From the NCBI GenBank assembly GCA_025769875.1, contig JAGFNK010001103.1:1-14893 (forward strand): DNA of 14,893 nucleotides. Reading direction: 5' to 3'. This stretch comes from Russula earlei (Eukaryota; Basidiomycota; Agaricomycetes; Russulales; Russulaceae). Shown here piece by piece: positions 1 to 8,262 of the stretch. The notes below the pieces were generated by a model. The model saw only the letters and a program-made list of their open reading frames with translations, did no database searches and was not told the DNA's origin. The number at the start of each line of letters is the position of its first letter. Positions within the stretch are counted from its first letter, which is position 1. The position numbers and the translations under genes were made by a program.

Positions 1-650
1 TAAGCAGCGTAGGAATGATGGTGGAGTGGCAACGATGGGTGTGGTAGTGGAGTTGGTCGCGGGGGACTCAACATATTCTGTTGGTCGCATCATCAGTGTG
101 GATTCCTGCAATGGTCAGCGACGTGTCCATGATGATTGCAGAGGATGCAGATGGCAATCTTGGGGCATTCGAAAGTGTCATGTCCTCCATCATGACACCA
201 AGTGCATTTGTCAGAGAGTCGGGGGGAGAACTGATACCATGGGTCCATTAGGGCTTCCTTGGCATCTTTATGTTCTTGATTGGTGAGTTGGGCATGGTTC
301 CGAACAAAACGTGTGGTTCAAGGCAAGCTTTGGCGTTGGCCCTGGCCAGTTTGATTTCCGAGTCCCTTACTTCCCACACCATGTTGTGATACCTTTCTCG
401 AGCAGTGACGAGGCTGTTCGCCATTTGTCGTACCTTTTTTATGGCGGATCGGTAATGATGTACTTTGGCTTCCAAGGACAGGTCCTGTTCAAACCTCAGT
501 GCCTCATTTATTGCCTTGGTGTGTCTGAGGCTGTCTTTGAACAAGAAGGTGTCTTTTTGTGTGAGAAGAGGGCAAGGGTAGGGATCGGCTTATGCTCGAA
601 TAGGCATGCGGTGAGTGGGGCATCCAGGGCCATAGGTGGCCAGCAATATG
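1..650 (-). pseudogene. Zinc-knuckle protein fragment, second copy of the element A third ORF
   Basis: Read on the minus strand this encodes a helical, charged region (residues such as KAINEALRFEQDLSLEAK and QMANSLVTARERYHN), followed by two CCHC zinc knuckles, CTWC-4-H-4-C and CILC-4-H-4-C. The same order and most of the same residues occur in the third ORF of element A at 6952-8207, so the two are paralogous copies. The knuckles are out of frame with the helical part because of a one-base loss in a GGG run at 290-292 (CCC in the sense strand). In-frame stops also occur, for example the tandem TGA codons at 90-95, the first of which faces CGA in the other copy. Similarity fades near 645-650, and the left side runs off the window. 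This is probably the remnant of another retrotransposon of the same family. Zinc knuckles of this type bind single-stranded nucleic acid; the role of this protein is unknown. Confidence 0.7.
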
Positions 651-748
651 GCTCACCTTACAGTTCTTAAAAGGTAAGAACCATCCTTGTAACACTTCAA
701 TAAAGATTGAATAAAGTTCTCTTCTCATCTTAACTAAAAGTGCCTTGA

Positions 749-1246
749 GAATATGCCTTAGAAGAAGACGAAGAAGAAGATGCTATCACCAGACACATAT
801 TAAGTCTAAATCTCTATCGAACTTGGGCCTCCACTGCATTCCCTGTCACCACTCTAACCAACCTACATTACGTACCAGGAATTGAACCACCCCATGAAGA
901 TTTCCCTCACCTTATTGTCAAAGAATTCCTTGAAGTCTTACCATTTGGACAACTCCTAAGCCACAATGAACACACATTATATCTTGAAACCCTTAGTCAA
1001 CTCCTGCCACCAGCACAACAACAATTATTATATTGGCACCTTGCTCAAGCAAAAAAACATTCAAGGACAACCAGTTGACTACCACTCCCTATGCTCCAGC
1101 AAATTAAACCTCTGGACCAGGATCATTCAACCATGCCATCATCTCATCATTCATTCCCTAAGAACAGGATATTGTCTGTTCTATTTGGCCTGGACATATA
1201 TAAGCTACTATTGCCTCACAATCCAGTTCTACCACCTGCATCTTAA
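749..1246 (+). pseudogene. Unrecognised degraded coding remnant
   Basis: One frame stays open from 749 to 1246 apart from a single TGA at 1076-1078. It has no ATG near its beginning. The conceptual product starts with an acidic run (LEEDEEEDAITRH), continues with protein-like sequence (FPHLIVKEFLEVLPFGQLL, TLYLETLSQLLPPAQQQLL), and after the stop resumes in the same frame with NRILSVLFGLDIYKLLLPHN before a TAA. The amphipathic, Leu-rich composition suggests a real protein remnant, not chance. I recognise no domain. The missing start could mean an upstream exon or truncation by the neighbouring repeat fragment ending near 650. An overlapping 206-codon frame (966-1586) reads through the same bases but gives a His/Tyr/Asn-rich product that looks like a shadow in its first half. 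Confidence 0.4.
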
Positions 1247-1760
1247 CAGGATACAAAGCAAAAATAGATCTTATATTCAACTTGCTATTGTCCCAGGAAT
1301 ACACAACACTTTTGATTGGGAAACTAACTCTTGGTTATACAACACAGACTATAATCAACCTTGGGCAATTACCAGCCCAGACGCCTCATATACTGGTCCT
1401 CCTGCATACTATTCAGTTCCAGCAATCCTAGAAGCTTCAAGCCTTGCCCCTCAACCCCTCACACCAATTCAAACTACAGTCCCAACCAGCCAAGAATGTT
1501 GGTCCGCTAGTACAGAAGACACTGAGTCAAATCTGTGGACAACAAGGTGTAACTGCAAAACAGAGTATTGCACATGCAGCTATTGACCAGATACACCTCC
1601 TACTCCTGATGGAATTACTTTGTGGACACCAGGCAATTATCACCTCCCATTTCAGTAATTCTGGCTTCTCGCCACAGAAGACACACATTGTCTTGAGATC
1701 TTATCATCACTTCCAGATCAGAATCTCCATCCCTCTGCACATCTTCTGAACATGCATGCA
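1247..1760 (+). other. Open but unassigned plus-strand frames
   Basis: Two frames stay open here: the tail of 966-1586 and a second frame at 1432-1749, which includes PAKNVGPLVQKTLSQICGQQ. Neither has a recognisable domain, a convincing start or a clear partner. The stretch may continue the degraded coding remnant just upstream through frameshifts, since the best-looking peptide frame changes along the way. Nothing here shows function. Confidence 0.25.
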
Positions 1761-2267
1761 TCTTCCAGTTCATATCACATCCCATCCTCCTCTCATACCC
1801 AACATTGTTATCCCCCAGATAATGTACCCTTACCTCTGTACCATCCTATACCTCATCCCAGCACTGAAGATCAGAACTTTCAATCTCACTTATATTACTG
1901 CTAGAATGATTTCTAACTGTATTTGATCACTTATTCCTATGTATATACATTGGTGATCTAATTACTATTAGATCCTTAGATTGTGTGAGATCAGTTTATT
2001 GAGTGGGTGAGCATGCAGCATCCAAATGCACTTGCACATATGTGCATGAGAATGTCTGGATAAGTGAAGCTCAGTGTCTTGCATGCGAAAGTGATCATAT
2101 TACCTAGATAAGATAAGCCAAGCTACTGTCTAGGTATGAGTCCACGGCACATAAGTAGAACAACTAAATGGACATACCTCAGTGTCTTGGCATGTAAGCG
2201 ATCACTGAGGGAAACTACATAAACTATCCACTGGCTTAAGTAGACTACCATCGTGGGCTATCATGAT
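1761..2267. repeat. Non-coding spacer with an imperfect direct repeat
   Basis: No gene is visible. An imperfect direct repeat of about 28 nt occurs at 2070-2097 and 2178-2204: CTCAGTGTCTTG, then CATG, then an A/G stretch ending GATCA. The second copy also forms a small hairpin, with CCTCAGTG at 2177-2184 facing CACTGAGG at 2203-2210. These sit directly beside the large foldback and may belong to the same repeat, but I see no matching sequence on its far side. Confidence 0.35.
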
Positions 2268-2661
2268 GGGCAGGAAGGGATAAGTTGACTCTGCTTATAG
2301 TCAACTCAGTGGATAATAAAAGTAAAATATTTCAAGTGCTGAGTAGGGTCTGTTGCGGCCACAAATTATATTACATAAGTAATGACCTTAGTTGAGCATG
2401 AAAAATGTGACAAAAAAGGTTAAATATGGAGAGTCTACTCATTCCGGCACAACTTTTAGCCAGGCTAGGGTAAATGTTGTGCCGGAATGAGTAGACTCTC
2501 CATATTTAACCTTTTTTGTCACATTTTTCATGCTCAACTAAGGTCATTACTTATGTAATATAATTTGTGGCCACAACAGACCCTACTCAGCACTTGAAAT
2601 ATTTTACTTTTATTATCCACTGAGTTGACTATAAGCAGACCTGACTTATCCCTTCCTGCCC
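2268..2661. repeat. 394-bp near-perfect foldback (inverted repeat)
   Basis: The left arm 2268-2453 is the reverse complement of the right arm 2476-2661, 186 bases each, around a 22-base spacer (2454-2475). By eye I count about five mismatches. Four are clustered near the outer end (TGAC at about 2285 against CAGG), and one is a GCG against GTG difference that looks like CpG decay. The spacer contains a smaller palindrome, AGCCAGGCT. Homology stops abruptly after GGGCAGG on the left and CCTGCCC on the right. I find no obvious target-site duplication and no coding capacity. It could be a foldback-type MITE, a recent local inverted duplication, or an assembly or cloning artefact. A transcript through it would fold into a long double-stranded hairpin. 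Confidence 0.9.
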
Positions 2662-2841
2662 GTTGTGTATGCAGGCCTGCAATCAAGGACAATTTAGCGC
2701 ACCTAAAGATGACTGAACATTTGACCCTCAGTCACCTTTGCATGCACACAATTGGCATCAATTGCCTGCAGTCAATCTCAATCATGTGTGCTCCTTTGGG
2801 TTCCTCTGACAGTTCAGGTAGGCGGTAACACCCAACACTAT

Positions 2842-2867
2842 TGATGATGATGATGATGATGATGATG
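2842..2867. repeat. (TGA)n microsatellite
   Basis: Eight tandem TGA units plus TG form a simple trinucleotide repeat in non-coding sequence between the foldback and the TIR transposon. Confidence 0.95.
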
Positions 2868-2923
2868 GAATCCACGATGCAATTGCATACATAGATCCAC
2901 AGTGCTGAGGTGCATCTATACTA

Positions 2924-2946
2924 CAGTCAACTCTCTCATAACCCAT
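2924..2946 (+). repeat. Left terminal inverted repeat of the DNA transposon
   Basis: Twenty-three bases match the complement of 4577-4599 exactly; if the flanking CTA and TAG are counted the match is 26. It is preceded by the TA target duplication at 2922-2923. The inner end carries the motif ATAACCCAT, which recurs several times in the next 130 bases. Confidence 0.9.
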
Positions 2947-3059
2947 GCTGTGATAACCCATAATCTGTAATAACCCATAGAATTTCGTGTCCACCAATTG
3001 TGTTCCTAATTAAAACCCATAAACCTTCAATACTCAATAACCCATAGCTCAGCTCTTGT

Positions 3060-4314
3060 CCATAACCCATAATAAGCGCCCCACTAACCAAATTTGGTGA
3101 CCTCCGTGTTGAGAATTTGAACGTGCGCGTTGGGAAGGCGGGCCGGCAGACGTTGACGCATCGTCGGTCGTAGAAAGAGGTGATGAAGTGAGGCAAACGA
3201 CCGCGAAGTTGAGTGAAGAGAGAGAGAGCAAGAGGGTTGCATGCGAGGAGTTTTTGAGAACAGAGAACACAACACTGATACATTTGCAGCTAATAGTAGG
3301 CCTTTTAATACATTTACAAGTACGCTATCTAGGAGAGAAAATAAGAGTAGAGGTTTTTTAGGAGGTTTTGAGTCAGAAATGGAAGTGAAATAGAAATGGA
3401 ATCATACAGTAAGAAACATCGGACTTTGGCGGAAATAGTGCATTGCCTGTCTGTCTGGCCAATGCGCTTTCTCCGGTTTTGGTGCATGTTGGGACAGGGT
3501 AAGCAGGGCAGTTGATGAATGCAATAGGACTCACCTTTTTCCATGATTCAACTCCCCATGTGTGTGAGTTTTTATGAGTGCAGAGGTGCGCAATATTGCA
3601 CATAACGCCATACAATGTCCGGAGGACCAACTTGGCCTCAAGGTGACCGAGTGCGGAGGACGTGGACGACACACGCGTATGAGAGATGCCCATCAGTGAC
3701 GTCATCATAGAGAGCGATGCACGTGGGCGGGTAGGGGGCAGGCACATTGAGTCTTCAATGGTCCACGCAGGTTTCACTGTCGTGGGCGTTGGGACCTTGC
3801 TGTTAGACGCAGTACTCAGAGGCGTCGTAGCTGTCGAATTGATCCGGACGTTCTTGCCCAATGTGACATGTACACTCATCAAGGGTGGCTCGGAAGTCTT
3901 TCCCACAACCTTGGGCACGTCTTTGCTAGCATCGGAGAGGCGGGACGCTGGACACGATGTGCTCAGCAGGGAGAGTGTAGTTGACTCGCGACGGATATGA
4001 TTGACCTTGCTGGGTGCAGGAGTTGTGCCTGCGGTGCTTTTGACACTCATCCGGCGTTTTATCTGTGATGAATTTGTTTTGGACAATCAGCACTGGTCGA
4101 AAGGCGATGTGGAAGGGAAACTGACCAACTCAACCTCTTGCTGTTTTGAGTCCAGTGCGATGTTGAGGCCCTGCAAATCCTCGCAATCCCTCCAGCATTT
4201 GCAACGAGTCCCGCACAACGCTGAGCTTGCTCCCCACAACCTCGTGCCATGTCAAGATGATGGCATCGCGGACAAGAGGCCAACTCGAGGGAGGCCATTG
4301 CTGCGTCACTTGCC
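3060..4314 (-). pseudogene. Gene-like sequence inside the DNA transposon, possibly a captured gene fragment
   Basis: The minus strand looks coding. From 4314 to 4135 it reads a convincing helical segment (VRDAIILTWHEVVGSKLS, then VVRDSLQMLEGLRGFAGP). The upstream flank TTTTTGTAG resembles a splice acceptor. Downstream, GTTGAG at 4134 and CAG at 4065-4063 bound a possible 72-nt intron with a CTGAT branch-like motif at 4090-4086. Beyond 4062 two minus frames remain long. One is a 237-codon Ser/Thr-rich frame (4086-3373). The other contains [20 protein letters not shown] but has stops. I cannot decide between them and recognise no family. No transposase domain appears here, so the segment seems to have replaced the transposase body. 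A heavily decayed transposase read in the wrong frame is the alternative. Confidence 0.35.
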
Positions 4315-4464
4315 CTACAAAAATATCTTATCGATATTAATAAGCCATTTGCCCATCAGCTCGAAGCAGCTCTGGCAGGCTTTGGTCGAGGTCGACAGAT
4401 CCGCCTTGATCAGGCCCAATTGATGCAAGATACAGTAATAACTGATTACTTTACATCAAAGTAA
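4261..4464 (+). pseudogene. C-terminal tail of a pogo/Tigger-type transposase
   Basis: The frame is open from 4261 to a TAA at 4462-4464, 67 codons with no start. The last 50 residues (KYLIDINKPFAHQLEAAL, then GFGRGRQIRLDQ, ending TVITDYFTSK) resemble the tail I associate with fungal pogo/Tigger transposases, which typically end in a conserved L-x-D-Y/F-F motif. The stop lies 113 bp inside the right TIR, the expected position for the end of the transposase gene. The DDE domain and the CENP-B-like DNA-binding domain that should precede it are absent. The first 12 to 15 codons may not belong to the transposase, because the opposite strand is also coding-like there. Confidence 0.6.
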
Positions 4465-4576
4465 CATAGCAGATTGTATATACAGGCTAAAACATGGAAT
4501 TTGGGGTCTCTGTATGCACATTTCTCAAAACCCATACTCTGTAATAACCCATAGTTTTGGGTGTCCACGGACCACT

Positions 4577-4599
4577 ATGGGTTATGAGAGAGTTGACTG
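4577..4599 (-). repeat. Right terminal inverted repeat of the DNA transposon
   Basis: This is the exact complement of 2924-2946 and is followed by TA at 4600-4601. Just inside it, CTGTAATAACCCATAG near 4531 occurs in the same orientation as at about 2965 on the left. The subterminal repeats are therefore partly direct and partly inverted. Confidence 0.9.
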
Positions 4600-4601
4600 T
4601 A

Positions 4602-5460
4602 GAATGTCAAGTATGTACAGAATGGATTGATGGCTATAAGTTACTACACAAAAATAATCACCATCTCCATATCACGTGCTAGCTATCTATTCAACTCCTG
4701 GTGCTGGTGAATGCTGAGAGCAAGCCCAGCAGGATTTGAAACTTTTGGGGTGACAGAGCATGACTGTCCAAATGAGGGCACAGGGATAGTTGACATCTTT
4801 TTGCAAAAAGTGTCACGCTCCAGAAAAGGCAAGTGCCCCACCAACTTGGCTCCTCAAGGCAATTCCCATCAACTCCGCAATTGTTTTCAAATGCAAATGA
4901 TAATTACACACAATTCCTAAGTTTCATAATGGTGTATTCAAGAGTTAAGTACAACAAAATAAATAATATTTAAACTTAATCTAAGGGCTTGACTTGATGC
5001 CAAGAAAGCTGGTGTTGTTAGGACCACATGCAGGACTCAGAATGATAGAACTCAGGTTCAATTATTGTAGACTGGCCTACTCAAAGGTACATGTTTATAG
5101 ACCAAAGTTGAGTAGCTAATAGAAAAGGAAAGAAAAAAACAAAGAGAAAAGAAAGAAAGGAAAAACCTAGAAGCACAACAAATCAAGTCAGAGGTGGGTG
5201 AGCATGCATGAAGGTGATTGCAATTGTGTGATGTGTATTGTGGGTGGGATGATGGTGGTGGGGTTGAGTGCATGGTGAGCATGCAGGCACTAGGGGAGCA
5301 GCTGTGGCATGTGGAGTGTTGTCTCTGCCATGTGTGCTGTGATGGTTCTAATTCCGGAGGTCCACCAGGGCAGTCCTGCATACCCTAGACCAGAGGAAAG
5401 AACATGAAGAAAAGAAAAAGGAAGAAAAGAAGAAAAGAAAGGTAAAATGAAAGAAAGCAC
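4602..5460. other. Spacer without a supported gene; two purine-rich tracts
   Basis: No gene can be supported. A 69-codon plus frame at 4711-4920 has an ATG but no recognisable motif. Two strongly A/G-biased stretches lie at about 5120-5167 and 5394-5460; the second runs directly up to the LTR-B insertion. A segment starting TGTTAGGACC at 5016, read on the opposite strand, has a TATAAACATG box and an LTR-like end (CCTAACA). I could not find a matching other end or target duplication, so I do not call an LTR. Confidence 0.5.
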
Positions 5461-6034
5461 CTGAATGTCATGAACCATTCTCCGGAGAGGGCCCTTGAAG
5501 GACCCTTCCTTATAGGAGGAAACCCAGCCTCTATGGTGTCACCCTGTTCACACGAGCAAAAGGGGTGAGTAGAGGTGTCCACAATATCGCGCACGCATTG
5601 TTGCGCGAGCGATTCTCGGCACAATCGACATACAGCAAGCCCCACTTAAAGGCAACCCTTCTAGCAACAAAAGACAGCATTAGGGCCTTCCTAAGGACCC
5701 TTTGGAACGACCTTAGGAACTCTACAATAGGTACTAACCTGGTATCAAAGGCCCTACAACGTGTTATTAGACCAACTCTAATAACTATAGAACGAACTAT
5801 AAGGCAACACTAAGGACCTTAATAGAAGTATTAGGGTCGACTCTAAGGACCCTAATAGAACTATATAAGGGCCTTATAAGATGTCACTATTCCCTAACCA
5901 AACTACAAGTCCTCAAATGACCGGCCCTAAACTAACTAACAGGAAATGAATCAGGTGCTTGCACGTGCACTAAAGCAGTGAACACGTGGACAATGGAAGC
6001 TCTTACTCATCAAGAAGAGTCTTCTTACTCAGCA

Positions 6035-6068
6035 GCTTACTGAGCATGACTGAGCATGCTCAGTAAGC
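6035..6068 (+). promoter_or_regulatory. Perfect 14-bp hairpin upstream of the LTR-B TATA box
   Basis: GCTTACTGAGCATG at 6035-6048 pairs with CATGCTCAGTAAGC at 6055-6068 around a six-base loop. The structure is kept in the other LTR-B copy at about 10275-10308 with a change only in the loop. It sits about 80 bp upstream of the TATA box, so it may be a binding site in U3; that role is inference. Confidence 0.6.
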
Positions 6069-6150
6069 ATCCTCCGACTTCTTACTCATCACTCTATTGT
6101 GCTTGATAACAAGGTTATGACTTGTTCCCTATTTAGCAGTTCTCTTGTAG

Positions 6151-6194
6151 TATATAAGCGCTCAATAAAGTAGCGGACAGTCCTCAGACTGTCC
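6151..6194 (+). promoter_or_regulatory. LTR-B TATA box and R-region hairpin
   Basis: TATATAAG at 6151-6158 is followed by AATAAA at 6164-6169. A perfect stem, GGACAGTC (6175-6182) with GACTGTCC (6187-6194) and loop CTCA, begins 24 nt after the TATA box, close to the expected transcript start. The same arrangement occurs on the minus strand in the other copy (TATA at 10192-10185). Confidence 0.6.
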
Positions 6195-6433
6195 ATTTGT
6201 TTACGGCACTCTCCATTCCTGGGATACTCCTTTAAGGACCATCCCCTTGTGACTATCCTGGCCTCTTCCCTGCGTGATTGCTCGACTCTCACAGTAACAG
6301 TACCTCTCTGGTATCTGTTACTACTCTGGACTCTACTTCTTGCCCACGCGGTCTTGGACGTCTATCGACTCGTCTTCAAGCTTATCCCTCGCTCTTGAAC
6401 TGGATAGTTCAACAGTGAGTCTTGACACTGAAA

Positions 6434-6438
6434 GCCAC
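6434..6438. repeat. Target-site duplication of element A (GCCAC), left
   Basis: GCCAC directly before the TGTCAC end of the left LTR is repeated directly after the right LTR at 14818-14822. One base separates it from the CTGAA duplication of the left LTR-B. Confidence 0.9.
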
Positions 6439-6933
6439 TGTCACCGACTGGGGGCAGTGTTGCTGACAAATTGGTTCACGCGCGAGACGAGTGCAGCGAG
6501 TTGAGCAAGACACTAAGTCTTTGCGAGTTTTGGGGTTCTCGGAGACGATATTGCCAAGGCAAATATGTTCCGCGGAGAGGGGAAGTCACGAATCAGTCTT
6601 CGCGTTTAAGAAGACTTATGAGTGAGAAGATTCTCAGACGATTTGCTTGAGGTCTTGCAAGCCTACAAGTTCCGAAGTGAGAAAACCAGTGAGATTTCAC
6701 AGGAGAACAAGCTTAGGGCTTGTCCTCATCGAATGGCAGTCTTATATACATGCAAAGTACTATATCAAATAGTATTCATGAGGTGGAAACGAGGCAATCG
6801 AACTAGAACACGCAGGAAATGTCTGGTACATGCAAGGCTATGGAAGAGTCATAAAACACGCGGGAAACTTGAGACATTTCTGGGTAGGCTTATCCGGTTG
6901 CCGGTCTGGTCCGATTCACCGGTCCTTGTGACA
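6439..6933 (-). repeat. 3' LTR of element A
   Basis: This 495-bp LTR pairs with 14328-14817. Its minus-strand TATA box (TATATAAG, 6748-6741) and the self-priming segment at 6714-6704 match those of the 5' LTR. Against the partner most differences are C/T or A/G, many at CpG or its decay products: CGCGCGAGACG here against CGCGTGAGATG there. Confidence 0.95.
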
Positions 6934-6953
6934 TTACCCCCTTGTTAAGGTCT
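6934..6953 (-). promoter_or_regulatory. Polypurine tract (plus-strand primer) of element A
   Basis: In the sense strand AACAAGGGGGTAA directly precedes the TGTCAC start of the 3' LTR, the standard place for the RNase H-resistant primer of plus-strand DNA synthesis. A longer 19-nt block, AGACCTTAACAAGGGGGTA (6953-6935), is repeated exactly inside pol at 9622-9604. Confidence 0.85.
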
Positions 6954-8207
6954 AACCTGTGTAGGGGTGGACATTAGAGATGCAGCGATGAGTGTGGTAA
7001 TGAAGTTGGTCTCGAGGAACTTGACATATTTTGTGTGCTTTGCATTGTCGATGTGGGGTTCTGCAGAGGTCTGCCCTATGTCCATGGTGATTGCAGAGAA
7101 CACAGGTGGTAATTTTGGGACAATCGATGGTGTCGTGTCCCCCATCGAGACACCAGGAGCATTTGTCGGAAGTACGAGGAGGGAATTGATACCATGGGTC
7201 TGCGATTGCTTCTTTGGCATCTTTGTGTTCTTGTTCAGTTAGTTGTGGCATGGACTGGAATAGGACTCTGGGTTTGAGTCGGGTTTTGGCATTAGCCCTA
7301 GCCAATTTGACCTCACTGTCCCGAATCTCCCATAGCATGTCGTGATAGTGTCCTCTGGCCATGATGAGTTGGTTGGCCATCTGTCACGCCTTTTTAATGG
7401 CGAATCAATATCGAAGGACTTCGGCCTCGAGAGACAGATCTTGTTTGAAAGTGAGGGCTTCGTTGACAGCTTTAGTATTTCTAAGTCCTTCCTGGAACAA
7501 GAAGGCGTCTTTTGTAGTGAGGAGAGGACGAGGATAGGGGTCAGCACGAGCCCGAACTGAGATTCGATGAGTAGGACATCCAGGGCCATATGTGGCGATG
7601 ACTGATGGGAATCCATTGGTTAGATTGGGTAGGACGAATCGTGGGGGAATGGTATCGTCTTCATTGCCTGGATCGGGGATCAAAACATCAAGTCCTAGAG
7701 TTCCTTCTATCCATCCGTCTCCTAGTTCTCACAGTTCAGCCACAGTATCCGTTCCAGGAGCTACAGGCGTTACGTAGGCAGGTGGGGGAGTGTCGTTGTT
7801 TTGTAGTGGTACTGGGACAAGTTTTCGTTGAGGAGTACCAAGTTATTTGGCTGTTGGAGGATAGGTGTGTCGAGTCGAGGAGGGATAGGAATGGGGTCAG
7901 GAGAGGGGGAATGAACATGATAGGATGGGCTGCGGATGATTGGGGAGTTAGTTCCTCTGATGGGGGAGCGATTGCCGAAGGCTTGTAGTATGGTGGGTAG
8001 AGTCTCTTCGTGCCAGAGCTCTTGGGCTTGTGCTATCATTGCTGCGTGTCGCGCTGCACGTCATACTAGGAGTTGAGTGTTGATAGTTGCAGCCGTAGAT
8101 GGAGACGGTTCTCTGGAGATTGGTAGAGGGATGAGAGTTGGGGTATATGGAGGAGTAGGGACGAGGGTAATGGAGGAGGCAGTGGGTGAGTTAATGTTGG
8201 AGGACAT
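6952..8207 (-). pseudogene. Third ORF of element A: Pro/Ser-rich protein with tandem CCHC zinc knuckles
   Basis: The ORF starts at an ATG at 8207, 55 nt after the pol stop, and ends at 6952, about 8 nt before the polypurine tract, for roughly 417 codons. The N-terminus is Pro/Ser/Thr-rich. A short helical patch (MIAQAQELWHEETLPTILQ) and a second Pro-rich linker follow. Then comes a long charged helical region (about codons 220-310) and two zinc knuckles, CSWC-4-H-4-C and CVLC-4-H-4-C, near the C-terminus. It is broken by TGA at 8061-8063, 7729-7731, 7405-7407 and 7384-7386 and by one frameshift near 7775. The last two stops face CGA (Arg) in the copy at 1-650. This is not the gag gene, which is present separately with its own knuckle. 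A nucleic-acid-binding accessory role is inference. It has no membrane segment or signal peptide, so it does not look like env. Confidence 0.75.
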
Positions 8208-8262
8208 GTCGGAGTGGAAAGGAAAGAGTGGTGAGGAGTGTTGGTTGAGAATGGTGACCTTT

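Larger units (their letters stand above)
2924..4599 (+). mobile_element. pogo/Tigger-like DNA transposon, internally replaced
   Basis: The ends are perfect inverted repeats: 2924-2946 begins CAGTCAACTCTC and ends AACCCAT, and 4577-4599 is its exact complement. Each end abuts TA (2922-2923 and 4600-4601), the duplicated dinucleotide typical of Tc1/mariner/pogo elements; CAGT-type termini are also common in pogo/Tigger families. Copies of ATAACCCAT crowd both subterminal regions (2938-3072 and 4527-4590). The plus strand retains the last 67 codons of a pogo-like transposase near the right end (4261-4464), which sets the orientation. I find no DDE catalytic core upstream. The 1,676-bp length would barely hold a full transposase, and the middle is occupied by other, gene-like sequence. 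The element is therefore non-autonomous. Confidence 0.8.
5466..6427 (+). mobile_element. Solo LTR, family LTR-B (left copy)
   Basis: The 962-bp unit begins TGTCATGAACC and ends GAGTCTTGACA, giving TGTCA/TGACA terminal inverted repeats. It is flanked by the 5-bp target duplication CTGAA (5461-5465 and 6428-6432). A second copy, reverse-complemented and about 97% identical by eye, lies at 9916-10872 with its own target duplication, so both ends are defined independently. In plus orientation it has a TATA box at 6151-6158 and an AATAAA at 6164-6169. A U3-like region near 5690-5880 is full of CTAAGGACC-type repeats, and two strong hairpins are present. No internal retrotransposon sequence accompanies it, so it arose by LTR-LTR recombination. 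The family is not assigned. Confidence 0.9.

Noticed and set aside
966..1586. 206-codon plus-strand frame as a real gene
   Set aside because: In its first half it overlaps a better-looking peptide frame (749-1246), and its product is His/Tyr/Asn-rich without a domain. It is described only as an open frame.
2268..2661. Transcription terminator or structured RNA gene
   Set aside because: The arms are far too long and too perfect, there is no flanking gene to terminate, and no known RNA family is evident.
3686..4000. 105-codon plus-strand frame inside the DNA transposon as transposase
   Set aside because: It shows no DDE or DNA-binding motif, and the opposite strand is at least as coding-like.
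5016..5390. Possible further solo LTR, starting TGTTAGGACC
   Set aside because: It has an LTR-like end and a TATA-like box on the opposite strand, but no matching second end and no target duplication could be found.
6089..6292. 67-codon minus frame with an identical product at 10051-10254 on the plus strand
   Set aside because: Both lie in the two LTR-B copies and run antisense to the LTR. Identity follows from recent duplication of the LTR, and the product has no protein-like features.
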